Assembly: GCF_024139115.2 (NCBI RefSeq)
Contig: NW_026943347.1
Coordinates: 124,001 to 188,000 of the forward strand
DNA: 64,000 bases
Reading direction: 5' to 3'
Source of the DNA: Armigeres subalbatus
Taxonomy: Eukaryota > Arthropoda > Insecta > Diptera > Culicidae
Shown: positions 54,535 through 64,000 of the stretch, piece after piece
How positions within the stretch are numbered: the first letter of the stretch is position 1
Layout of the letters: each line of letters begins with the position of its first letter
The notes under the pieces: model-generated
What the model saw: the letters and a program-made list of their open reading frames with translations, nothing else
Told to the model about the DNA's origin: nothing
The model's database searches: none
Program-made: the position numbers and the translations under genes

Positions 54535-55909
54535 CTAACAATTTTGGTGCTAAAAGCTTCAACTTCTAGCCTAAGGCTGTATAATATTTGTATTAAAGCA
54601 GCTAATGCTGAATAAAAAAGGCTTCGCAAATAATTCCTTAAACTTCAACTCGTCTATTGCCCGAATATTTATCAGCTAGTCAGTTTGTGCCGAATATATC
54701 TTATCTTTTATAGTTTATGCAGCTTTCATATAGTCATAAAACAGCTCTGTCTGAATTAGCAACAAAGCTTATCGGTTAAGAGCTCATGTATGTAATTGAG
54801 TTGCTTGTTAGCAACTTCTCATATTACAGTGAGTAGCATTTACAATGAAAACGTTTTCGCTGTTCTTATAGCACTAACAATATAGCGTAATGGAACTAAC
54901 GAAACTTTTAGGCAACTTCTGTATCTTTGAAGATTACACAACGTTTAAGTAAACTTCATACTGCTTCTTTTAATAGCTTACCAGTATGGAACGTCAAAAC
55001 CGCAATGTTTACATTTGATTTTTGTTGCCGGAGCTGTGTATGAGCTATTGATTTCTGTAATGCAGCTACAAAGGTATTCACCTGCTCTTATAGTAATTGA
55101 CAAAGCGCTGTCATTAATGCTAGTAGAAAGTGTAAGAAAACAAGCCATTTAGAAGCAATATTTCTGTTGACGGCTACTGTTAAACGATTAGCAAGAGAGT
55201 GGCATCTATACAGATCGAGAAAATGTTGCCTAATAACAATTTCAGCGATTGATGATGCATAAGAGTGAACCAACAGAACATGCTGATAGATTTTTGAATA
55301 ATAGTTGAAATAATGCTGAAAGTATAATTTTCAAGCTGATGTGCTAAAAGCAGCATGTAGGCCGCTTTCTAACGTTTATACAGCATGAATATGAAAATAG
55401 CGTTAGTAAAACAACCTATAGGGTATGCGAAGAAGCACATCCATAATTTTCTTTGTTATTACATATGTCAAAGTGACGGTGATGACAGAACAGCAGCCAT
55501 TGAATCAGAAGATCAGGAGTTCGAATCTAGGTAGCAACAAAATTGATATTTCAGTTTTCACAAAAAAAAACATTAAATAAACTTCGAAATTTACTCTCCT
55601 CTCAAATAATATTAAATCAAATTGAATTCAGTGGCTGTATAAAACTTATTTAACAGATTCAAAAAATCTGAACAAGCGCTATTGAAGCGAATTATATTAC
55701 TAAATGGTTTAGTAAAGATTGAGAAAAAAATATGTAACATGCTGTAAAGTAGTTATGCAGGCACGTCAAAAACAGCTGAATAGATTCGCCAGATTTGCTT
55801 GTAAAATAATTGAATAGATGTTCTTGATCATATGTATAGCACACATATTCAGCTTGAAGCCGTATAGACGAGTTGAAATAACATTTACATTGACATTAAA
55901 TGTTAGTTG
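54535..55909. mobile_element. TIR-like element inside the tandem array
   Basis: The left end reads CAACTAACAATTTTGG and the right, reverse-complemented, CAACTAACATTTAATG. The array text resumes at both sides (GTAAGAATAAGTAAACAA on the left, ATGAGTTGCGTAGAATG on the right). Inside, AGCTTC, GCTGCA and AGCTGAA words recur, and a tRNA B-box-like GAGTTCGAATC stands near 55,520. Exact ends and duplication are unresolved. Confidence 0.6.
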
Positions 55910-56050
55910 TGAATGAGTTGCGTAGAATGCTGGTCATGATTTTTTTTCTGATTTTGATAAGAGAATGATGTTCTAGAGCCTGGTGAGCTCCATCCATGAC
56001 TGCATTCCTAGATCAGTGTTTAATCTGAGTTCACTGTTAGAAAATGATGA

Positions 56051-57039
56051 GATGTGAGTCAGATTTGGAATCCAACAAAGCTCGACATGCTAGGCGGCTA
56101 TTGCCGGAACCATATACTACTACCTTTGCCGTCGAAAGAAGGAACTTGCTTTGTTGTTGCCGCTCGGGCACATGTGACACTACTTGGTAATTGTGTAGCC
56201 ACTTCGCAATGTTCTTCTGGAACTGGTGATGTTACCGCAGATGATTGGCGTACTCCAGATTGTGGAACTGTGGTCTTGTTCTCATGAAGCAAACTATGAT
56301 GCTAATTGCTAATTCATTTGCAGTATGATGGCCGCGTCGAAGGCAATAAAAGCAAAGGCCAGTCTGCTTCACTGGCTTGCTTATCGTCATCTCCTTGAAC
56401 ACGTCACACTTGTAGATTAGGTGTTTATTTCAACAGCATGCACACAATTCCTTGGACTGATTCGACGTTAGCATTAGCATTTCCCAAATTGCATAATATT
56501 GTAGGTGGTACTACTTTAGACCATTGTTAACAGCAAAGCAAACGTTTCACCCGTTTTTGGATAGGAAATAATTTGGGATTAATTATTAACTCTTAGGCGA
56601 AGACATTGCTTGTTCCATCAGCCCTGAATAGTGCTGGCCACGTGGTTGCAACTGGTGAGGATGGGAAAAGTTCAACATTTACTTGAGAGAGATGCAGAGA
56701 GCTCTACGACCTCTCATAAATGTTACGGAAAAACAGGAATTCTGACGTTAACATCTACAAGGTGTACCAGGACCGACGTAAAGATGAATCAGATGAGCTG
56801 CGTCTCCTTGTTGTTCGGTAGCGGTTAACGCTTCGATGTTGTCATGTCTTCCGAATCCGGACATGTTGGATAAAAAATAGTTCACTACAATTGAATCATT
56901 ATATAAAGATTACCGATACCCATTCATCCTTTGATTCTGACTCCGGGAAGTTGTATAGTTCTTTAAATTTAATTTCAAATCGTTCCTTATTTTCGGCCAA
57001 CTTATTTCATTCTTCCACACTTATGTTCTCGAACCTCCT
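56051..57039. other. Unassigned DNA
   Basis: No recognised domain. Short frames on both strands at 56,054-56,292 overlap each other, and neither has a known motif. Part may be the 3' end of the LINE relic on the minus strand that follows. Confidence 0.35.
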
Positions 57040-57925
57040 TCACACCCTGTCAGCGATGGAGTCCCACCAAGTGAAAGCTGACCGACCACGCTACATGTGA
57101 GATAATGTATATTCTGCTGCAAGCTTGAGCAGATGATTCGCTGGTCTTCGTACTACATGTCCCCATTACATGTGTTGAAGAATACGAATCCATTTTGTAA
57201 TGGATCTTGGACTGTCAGTGGCATTTGAAGAATTGTCTTCATAGCAAATAATTTTGAAAATTCAACGACGTGTAAAATTGCAACTTATCTCATCAAACGA
57301 AGTAACAATCGAAATTCTATTAAATTCGATTGAAATTTACAAGCAAGCACCGTTTACATTTATTTTGATTTAAAAAATAGTGAGATCGATTGAATGTTAC
57401 GTTTGCATGCTCCAAATATGTGCATAAAAATGCATTTAAAATCACATCATATTTTTATCTGTGCTCCTTAAGCATTCCCTCTATTAGACCATTTATTTGC
57501 TTTCGATATCTTCGTAGAGATATCCGGGAACGTTTTGTAAGTACTGTTACTTGTGTTCCGTAAACCATTGTTGAGGGTACCACAGATTCGTATAGAATGG
57601 TTTCTAACTTTCTAGATGGTTTCCTTTCCTTAAGAAACTCTAAGAAGACTTTCAATGCAATGACTGCATCTTTGGAACGCGATCCTTTGGACTGGACCCA
57701 GAAATATTTTTTTGCTATGGCATAATTTGCTTCAGATGCTTTCCACTTTGCGATTGCCGTTTGGATGTGCACAAAAAGCTCAGTGTGCAGCGCCGCATCA
57801 TATAAATGGCTTCGTTTGGATTCTTCACACTGATCCCTCGGAACAAGGTCACAAATTTCGAGTTCATCAACACTGACGATGCATTTCAAGTTCTCGGTGT
57901 TTTTTTGACGTCCGGAAATTTTCAA
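57040..57925 (-). pseudogene. Relic of LINE RT C-terminal region
   Basis: The minus-strand frame from 57925 ends with ESVVPSTMVYGTQVTVLTKR and ISLRRYRKQINGLIEGML, which has the form of the post-RT region of APE-type LINEs (VxPxLLYGSEVWTLTKR...R). Further on, 57,090-57,190 reads YWGHVVRRPANHLLKL, the usual GHV-R tail motif. The catalytic RT core is absent and the parts are separated by AT-rich DNA. The clade cannot be named. Confidence 0.55.
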
Positions 57926-58269
57926 TTTGATTTTTCGATAACCTTACAAAAAGACCATAAGAGTTTAGATTTTTCGATTAATAAGTGCAGATGCAGAAAT
58001 AGATGGGAAGTGCAAAGTTCATCCTATATCCTTTTTGCTGTTTTTCGTGTGTTCGTCCGGAGGAAAAGCCGAGCAGTAGAGTGCGCGACTACAGTTCCGG
58101 TGGATATACTGGGAGAAGAGAAGGTGTCTCGAAGATGATTGAAGGCGCTAAGATATCCTCGGTCCAGCCGGAAGGATCATGATGAAGATAGAAGCTACTT
58201 TGTATTCAATTAATGGGCATACGAAATTGGTAAGCACGTTCCAATTATTGTCTAACGCATCATTCGTTT
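57926..58269. other. Unassigned DNA
   Basis: No gene or repeat boundary is seen. The 57806-58138 plus-strand frame overlaps the LINE relic and has no domain. Confidence 0.35.
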
Positions 58270-59580
58270 AATACACATTTAAAATATATTCGATGCGTAT
58301 ACAATTGTTTTGTGGAAAATCTACGGTAAAAAAATTATAGTTAATTCGATAGGGGGGATTTTTCGGGGAAATTTCGCAGAATTTCCCGAAGAAATTCCGA
58401 AGAACTTCCCGACGAAAATCCGAAGAATTTCTTGAGGAAAATTCGAGCAACTTTCCTAGACTCTTCTGAGAATTATTCTCGGGAAATTCTTCGAAAAACA
58501 GAAGAATTTCCCGAGGAAATTCCTCAAATTTTCCGAGGGCATTTCAAAGAATTTCCCGAAGAAATTCAAAAAAACATTCCGAGGAAAATCCAAAAAAAAT
58601 CCCAAAGGAATTCCGAAAAATTTCTCCGAGGAAAATCCGAAAAACTTCCCGAGAAAATTTTGGAGAAAAATTTCAAAGTATTTCCCGTGAAAATCTCAAA
58701 AAAATTTTCGAGGAAATCCGAAAAAATATCCCCTGAATTTTCCGAAGAAATTCCGATAAATGTTCCGAAAAATGTTCCGAGGAAATTCTGAAAAAATCCC
58801 GGGGGAATTCCTGAATATTTCTCCGCGGCAAATCCTAGGAATTTCCCGAGGAAATTCCGGAGAATTTTCTCGAGAAATTCTTCGAAAAACATGAGATTTT
58901 GTCGAGGAAATTCCAAAGAATTTGCTGAGGAAATTGCGAAGAATTTCCTGAGGAAATTGCGAAGACCTCCCGAGGAAATTGCGAAGTGGAATTCCAAATT
59001 CCAAAGAATTTCCCATGGAAAAGCCAAAGATTTCCAAAGAGTTTCCCGTGGAAATTCCAAAGAATTTCCAGTGGAAATTCCAAAGAATTTCCCGTGGAAA
59101 TTCCAAAGAATTTCCCGTGGAAATTCCAAAGAATTCTCCGTGGAATCTCCAAAGAATTTTCCGTGGAAATTCCAAAACAATTCCCGTGGTAATTCCAAAG
59201 AATTTCCCGAGGAAAATCCGAAGAATTTGCATAGTAAAATCTGAAAATTTCCATATTCCGAGGAAATTCCAAAAATTTTCTCCAGAAATTTAGAAAAGAA
59301 TTTCCCGAGAAAATGCAAAAAAATCAGGAAAGTTTCGAAGAATTTCCAGAGGAAATTCCGAAGAAGTTTTCGAGGAAATGTTGAAGAATTTCTCAAGAAA
59401 AACCCAAAGAATTTCCAGGAAAATGCAAAGAAATTATGGAGGAATTCCTAAATATTTCACAAGAAAATCCAAAAACATTTTCGAGAAATTCTGAACAGTT
59501 TTTCAAAGAATTTCAAAAGAATTTTTCTTGATGAAATTCAAAAAAAAAGTTCCAAAGAATTTTTAGAACATCAAACAGCA
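58270..59580. repeat. Degenerate 21-24-bp minisatellite
   Basis: Variants of GAATTTCCCGAGGAAATTCC fill about 1.2 kb, most regular at 59,030-59,215 (24-bp units with CCGTGGAAATTCCAAAGAA). GGAAATTCC is itself near-palindromic, so both strands look alike. Long frames on both strands (for example 276 codons on the minus strand) only translate the repeat and I do not call them genes. Confidence 0.9.
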
Positions 59581-59814
59581 GCATACTATCGTGTCGGTAT
59601 GCTTACGGTTAAAGATATTATTCCTCTCGAATTAGAGTAAGTAAATTTTCTGTGATTGTAAAGTTACATATTGGTTTTCGCTTATTACTAAGGGCATATA
59701 TTAATATGAGTACATAATTTCAATTGGGATCGCATAAGGGGAAGGGAAAATTAATATATTTTATATTCTTTCTCGTTTCAGAGAGCGAACAATGGCGCTT
59801 AAACCTAGGCTAAT

Positions 59815-59925
59815 TACCCGAGCAGCACAAGTCAGACTAAAACGGTTGCAGCAACTAGATAGTGACCAAATCTAGTCGCATATCCGTTGCAGTAATCTAT
59901 GTGGGACATGTGTGCTACTTGGGTA
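59815..59925. repeat. Short TIR repeat CCCGAGCAGCACA, copy 2
   Basis: It begins TACCCGAGCAGCACA and ends TGTGCTACTTGGGTA, 111 bp, related to 29319-29425. Non-coding. Confidence 0.7.
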
Positions 59926-60623
59926 GCCAGGGCAAGTTTAATAGCTTCGCCCCATCCCAGGATAACAATGGAGTGACAAAAATTTCTTAGCATGGTCACT
60001 CCCAACGTCTGTTTAAACGCATTATATCATTTGCTTATGATGATATTTCTAAACTATATTCCCTACCAACCATCCAACTCCTTGACATCTATGAGGGCGT
60101 CGGTGAGTCGCTGGCCTCTCGTTAAGTAGATGTCATATCATCATTTCCTTCCCTTCCTTAGTAACAGAGAAGATGAGCGTGGCCGGCAATGGTAGCTTTC
60201 ATGCTTTATCATTTTTGACTCCAATTGGGTTGCTATTAAATCCCAAATAGTAATCCATAAGCAGTTGGAGTAAGAAAGTTAAAGAAAATACATGACAGCT
60301 ATCAGTATGCAATCTACGAAATACTCTGTTACAACGCAACGCAACGCAACGCAACGCAACGCAACGCAACGCGACTGACGATGCATTTCAAGGTCTCACG
60401 ATTTTATCCCAAATTTCAAAACAAATCAATTAAAGACCATAACGAATGGTTTTCTGGTACGAATGAACCAAAATGTTTTTGAATATTTTCATAAGAATTG
60501 TTTTTTTAGATATGCTCGTGAATCAAAAATACGCGAGTCTTAACAGGTCGACAAAAAATATTCCAACTGGTAGTTTTCCTTATTCTAGTACCTACATTTT
60601 TCTTTTCTTATGTTCGCTTCTAG
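59926..60623. other. Unassigned DNA with a pentamer microsatellite
   Basis: GACATCTATGAGGGCGTCGG and TAAGTAGATGTCATATC near 60,090-60,145 form an inverted pair (GACATCTA/TAGATGTC) and look like a repeat family, but no ends are visible. A CAACG microsatellite lies at 60332-60373. The last bases form a pyrimidine-rich splice acceptor. Confidence 0.45.
60332..60373. repeat. (CAACG)n microsatellite
   Basis: Eight consecutive CAACG units followed by CGACTGACG. Confidence 0.95.
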
Positions 60624-60696
60624 AAGAAGCTGCGAACAGGGCGAACATCCTTTCGCGCCAAGAGGAAGTGGCGATGCTGACTGCGGGTCGAACGAT
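60624..60696 (+). CDS. Candidate host exon (73 bp)
   Basis: A strong acceptor, TTTTTCTTTTCTTATGTTCG then CTTCTAG, ends at 60623. A consensus donor GTAAGTG starts at 60697. The 73 bp between are more G+C-rich than the flanks. One frame is open throughout as EAANRANILSRQEEVAMLTA-GRT, an amphipathic, helix-like run; a second frame is also open (RSCEQGEHPFAP...), and the third has a stop. The length is not a multiple of 3. I do not recognise the protein. If real, the window lies within a large, TE-filled intron-rich host gene on the plus strand. Chance co-occurrence of both sites is possible. Confidence 0.4.
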
Positions 60697-61080
60697 GTAA
60701 GTGCTTTTGTATCATCATGACTTTGTTTTGCATAACAGTAGCCCATATTTGCAAAGAAACCAAAACAATAAATAGCCGATATAAAAAAATATATCAAATA
60801 GAATTTGATTAAATGCCGTCGGAATGCAAGTTCTCTAACGACGTATCATTTAACAGCTGAATAGCTAATCAACGAAAAGGCATAATTACGCCCTGCTTCC
60901 AACTATGCATGTTCCTAATTGTTGTTGTCCGGAAATAAATAAAATATTCATGACAATCACTAATGAAAACCCAGCTGACACCCACGCCCATTTGAATCGA
61001 ATGATTCAATAAGAATGCAGAATTGCTTGCAGCAATACAACTTGAATTAATCGTTTTACCAATTAAACTCATTGTGGTAG

Positions 61081-61160
61081 CTGATATGTCTGGAGTCGCC
61101 GGCTTTATTAGCACAGAGGCGCGATGGGAATATGAATTACAAAATTTACTGCCCAATTTG
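61081..61160 (+). CDS. Weak candidate exon or small ORF
   Basis: Between TGGTAG (61075-61080) and a donor-like GTGAGT (61161) one frame has ATG at 61085 and reads MSGVAGFISTEARWEYELQN then LLPNL; a second frame is also open. G+C is above background at the start. The acceptor lacks a good pyrimidine tract, and a minus-strand frame of 95 codons overlaps. Low confidence. Confidence 0.2.
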
Positions 61161-61303
61161 GTGAGTTATGATCAGGGTCGAAGTAATTAAACTACGGCAG
61201 AATGTGCAGCTTGACGTTAAGAGCAAAACGGTAATACTGAACCTGTATGAATTCTTGTACCATGTTTGTTTGAATTCCTATAACTTTAGTATAGATATGT
61301 TTA

Positions 61304-61443
61304 GGGGCAAGCCAGAGTAAACACGACGAGCGATGCGACGCGACGCAACTCACGTAAAAGAATAACAATCATTATCAACAGGCTGTCAAATTGCACTGTC
61401 GCGTCGCGTCGCATCGCTCGTCGCGTTTACTCTGGCTTGCCCC
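61304..61443. mobile_element. Harbinger-like MITE, family 2 copy 2
   Basis: The ends are GGGGCAAGCCAGAGTAAAC and the exact reverse complement, with TTA duplicated (61301-61303 and 61444-61446). GCGATGCGACGCGACGC lies just inside. 140 bp, same family as 48584-48713. Confidence 0.92.
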
Positions 61444-61484
61444 TTAGAAGAGAGCCTTGCGAGCAAAGGCGTATAGGGGAACTG

Positions 61485-61750
61485 TTCCGATCTCCATCTC
61501 ACCGAACATATATTTATCTCATCGTGAAACAAAGAAATACGACATCAATTTCGTCGCTACTTTTTGCTCCTGCTGAAAAATCACAAAAGTAAGAAATAAA
61601 TCAAATACCTTTCCATCTCACTGAATATTTATTTATCTCATCGCGAAACAAAAAAGTACAGCACCGATTTCGTCGCTTCTTTTTGCTAACATCCGTGTTC
61701 ACCGCTTCAATCTTAAAAATAAGAAACTAATCAAATTCCTTTCCATTCGT
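61485..61750. repeat. Tandem duplication of about 125 bp
   Basis: The block with CCATCTCACCGAACATATAT, TTTATCTCATCGTGAAACAA and TTTCGTCGCTACTTTTTGCT is repeated from about 61,612 with CACTGAATATTTATTTATCT and TTTCGTCGCTTCTTTTTGCT. CTTTCCATTCG at the end begins a third partial unit. Non-coding. Confidence 0.8.
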
Positions 61751-62600
61751 GGGGTGAATATCTAAAATATAAGATGAAATCCAGGAGCGGTAACCCTAGG
61801 GTAAATGATGTATTTTGGACTTTTGGTTATATTTTGCGTGTTTTTCGACTTAGCTTTCTTCAAATAAATAGGAATTATGTGCCTCTTTGGCCTCTATTAG
61901 CGCGTATTGGCGCTAGCATTGGCAAGCTTTTAATTTGCATATCAAAATTTGTGACTACTGGAAGAAAGTATATTCATGATCTGTAGGGAAATGTTATGCT
62001 ATGCCTCAAGTATTCTGCATATAAAATTTTGGTATTAGTTTTTGGTATTGTACCTCTTATGTAAGGCTAGTTCATACCAATTTCTGTTATCGAGGTCGTC
62101 GCTCCTGCTCGGGCGGAAGAGGGTGAGCTCAATGGGGCCTCTCTTCAGGACTGCCGGAATACGGGACACCCTGTGGGACACCCTGAATAATTATTGACAC
62201 TTGACAGATACGACAAATCTGAGCAATGTCAAACTTGAAGTTTGACAGCGCACATAATCAGAGTCAATATCGAAGCGAACAAATAAAAAAATGAAAAGCG
62301 TACTTTCCTCCTGCATCAAAATATATCAAACTATTGCTAAAAAGTTTGTAAGGGAGGACCGAAAAGATTTTTTTGTAAAGAATCAGAAAAAAGAATTTGT
62401 TATGTGATAAGTGTAAATGTGATATATCCAACTAGTTATGAATAGGATATATCAATGCACCATAGAAGCACTCTACCGTCTAATGGTTTTTATTTGTCTG
62501 TTGCTTGGTTATTGGTAATACCCTTTCATGTTTCAAAATAACTAAATAGTTTATGGATATACAACAGTAAAGCACATGTGACGATTGAGCAAATCAAGCG
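61751..62600. other. Unassigned AT-rich DNA
   Basis: A 70-codon plus-strand frame with an ATG (61774-61986) ends HDL-stop and is not recognised. GGGACACCCTG is directly repeated near 62,163-62,185. Nothing else is supported. Confidence 0.35.
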
Positions 62601-62619
62601 ACAAACGTGACCTTTAAGT

Positions 62620-62695
62620 GGTCTTGTTGTGTAGGGGTTATCACGCCTATCTAGAGAGTAGGAGGTACACAGTTCGAGTCCCTTCAAGGCACGTG
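62620..62695 (+). ncRNA. tRNA-like sequence
   Basis: GTCTTG and CAAGGC can pair as an acceptor stem. TGTGTAGGGGTTATCACG resembles an A-box/D-arm, CCTATCTAGAGAGTAGG forms an anticodon-like hairpin and AGTTCGAGTCCC a B-box. The T-stem does not pair well, so this is likely a tRNA-derived repeat (SINE head or tRNA pseudogene) rather than a functional tRNA. Confidence 0.4.
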
Positions 62696-62807
62696 GATTC
62701 TTTTTCGCAAATTTCATGTCAATTTGTCCATTTTGGAAAATATGCTGTTGAAACATAATCGTTGCCTTTGCCGTACAGTAGACTTTTTATTGTGGTACTT
62801 TCAACTA

Positions 62808-63616
62808 GGGGAGACTGGGGAGACTAGATCCCCTTTTCTGATTTCCGATGTATCACAGCCAAAAATAAATAAACATACGCGATTTCCACATGGACTCTCT
62901 AAGAAATATAATATTTAACTTTACTGATGTATGACAGTCCTTAAATTATTGTTGTTATTGATACACAATGGATTTTTTGGAGTGGTGTCCAAAATCGACT
63001 TTTACAATATTCGGGGGAAATTGATGCCTCCCCAAGAACTTGCTTTGACAAAATTAAAAAGGTGCTCTTAGATTTTTAAAATATTTATCTTTCCAAATAC
63101 GCGGAATTTTTGGATTGCTGTGCGTATACATGAACATTTTTTGTTATTGAATTGGACAGCACATGCAATGTTAAAATTTTGAGAGACTTGATCCCTTTTC
63201 TATGATATCTACGCAATAATCATTTTTTCCTGGCAACCCTCCATCAGATCTGTAAAATCTACAAAAAAAATAGAAGCCTTAGAACAGATTTATATTTTTT
63301 AAATTTTTTCGTCAAATTTTTGTATGATTGACTAATGGGGGATCAAGTGTCCCCATATTGAGGCAATAACTTCAAATCCAAATATCCTAAAACTTTGATG
63401 GAATGTTGACATTTTCATCAGTACAGATCATTGAGCATATTTATGGCTTTGTGCTGTGAAAAAACGAAAGCATTTGATCATTGTTATAAAAAGTTGATAA
63501 TTTTTTTTGCGTGGCCAATAAACAAATCTTTAGGAAGGCCAAAACATACAAACCGCCCTGCAGAATAAATAAGGTTGGCAATCCAAAGAATAACTCACCA
63601 CATAAAGGTCATTTGT

Positions 63617-63658
<42 letters not shown>

Positions 63659-63721
63659 TAGTTCTCGATAAAACAGGGGGTGGCCAAGTCTCCCCGGGGA
63701 TCAAGTCTCCCCACCTTCCCC
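62808..63721. mobile_element. 914-bp TA-type TIR element
   Basis: The ends read GGGGAGACTGGGGAGACTAG and (reverse complement) GGGGAAGGTGGGGAGACTTG, both running into GATCCCC. TA flanks it (62806-62807 and 63722-63723). Short variants of GGGGATCAAGT recur inside. Contains a CTA microsatellite. No transposase. Confidence 0.87.
63617..63657. repeat. (CTA)n microsatellite
   Basis: About 13 consecutive CTA units inside the preceding TIR element. Confidence 0.97.
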
Positions 63722-63723
63722 TA

Positions 63724-64000
63724 CTTTGTTCTTATTGCATCTATAATAAAACAACAATAATTTAGTTTATTTAACGAAATACAATGAATTTATTGCTAAT
63801 GGGCTCTATCCAGCTAATTGAATTTGAAGAAAAAAAAATAGAATTTATTTTAAAATGATTTATGAATCCAATCTCGTTCTGACGCGGTAATTAACGCTTC
63901 CATAATAGTTGGTTCATTGAATTATCAATTATTTTCAATCATTTCTGTCAACCCCCCACAGCCCGGCTACATCCCTGCTGAATATTCTTCGTGTGATTAG
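63724..64000. other. Unassigned right edge
   Basis: AT-rich sequence with no gene or repeat boundary recognised. Confidence 0.5.

Noticed and set aside
58566..59396. 276-codon minus-strand frame rich in FPRE/GNSLEF words, with long frames also on the plus strand
   Set aside because: It is a translation of a 21-24-bp degenerate minisatellite. Both strands are open because the unit is nearly palindromic and stop-poor. No domain.
60869..61156. 95-codon minus-strand frame as a host gene
   Set aside because: No domain, composition like AT-rich background, and no splice or promoter context. Kept out of the gene list.
1..64000. CRISPR arrays, operons, bacterial promoters or rRNA
   Set aside because: No regular repeat-spacer structure, no operon-like frames and no rRNA words. 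The tandem repeats have no unique spacers.

Overview
The window looks like nuclear, non-coding DNA from an Aedes-type mosquito. It is AT-rich, with no operons or dense genes, and it is packed with old and young transposable elements. A tRNA-derived SINE resembling Feilai (known from Aedes aegypti), Juan-like jockey, LOA-type and L1-type LINEs, short Helitrons, and many TIR elements with TA, TTA/TAA or 8-bp target duplications all point the same way. The family names come from memory of these groups; no search was run. I see no intact host gene. Three short stretches could be host exons: 60624-60696 (good splice signals), 12478-12673 and 61081-61160 (both weaker).

Layout. 1-4.7 kb: a 1.06-kb TIR element with TA duplication, AT-rich DNA and a mariner-type MITE. 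4.7-8.1 kb: a foldback element built of 16-bp minisatellite arms and holding a Helitron, then two head-to-tail Helitrons, one broken by a small TIR element. 8.8-9.5 kb: an almost perfect 698-bp palindrome with an 8-bp duplication. 11-12.1 kb: wreck of an RNase H-bearing LINE. 12.7-15.4 kb: apparently unique DNA. 15.46-17.37 kb: a hAT element holding a palindromic element, which holds a SINE; an expanded minisatellite follows. 17.9-19.8 kb: a LINE reverse transcriptase pseudogene. 20.3-28.3 kb: an old relic, then a young copy of a non-autonomous LTR retrotransposon whose interior carries a 99-bp tandem repeat open as 33-residue protein units. The young copy sits inside a MITE. 29.1-35.5 kb: a TIR element split by a nearly full-length L1-type LINE, which was itself hit by three later insertions. 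35.5-40.7 kb: Helitrons, a long-armed hAT-like element and unique DNA. 40.69-46.99 kb: a 6.3-kb hAT-like composite with nested elements. 47-56 kb: Harbinger-like MITEs, a 5' jockey fragment, and a nearly full-length jockey LINE inserted in an array of about 150-bp tandem repeats. 56-64 kb: LINE relic, minisatellite, possible exons, a tRNA-like sequence and a 914-bp TA-type element.

The genes do not form a pathway. The organisation is a record of insertions, and most boundaries here are fixed by target-site duplications and broken host elements that can be read directly. The most notable object is the LTR element at 24422-27948: its LTRs differ at 2 of 197 positions, it has a tRNA-Arg-like primer site and a polypurine tract, it lacks gag and pol, and it carries a homogeneous in-frame minisatellite on its sense strand.
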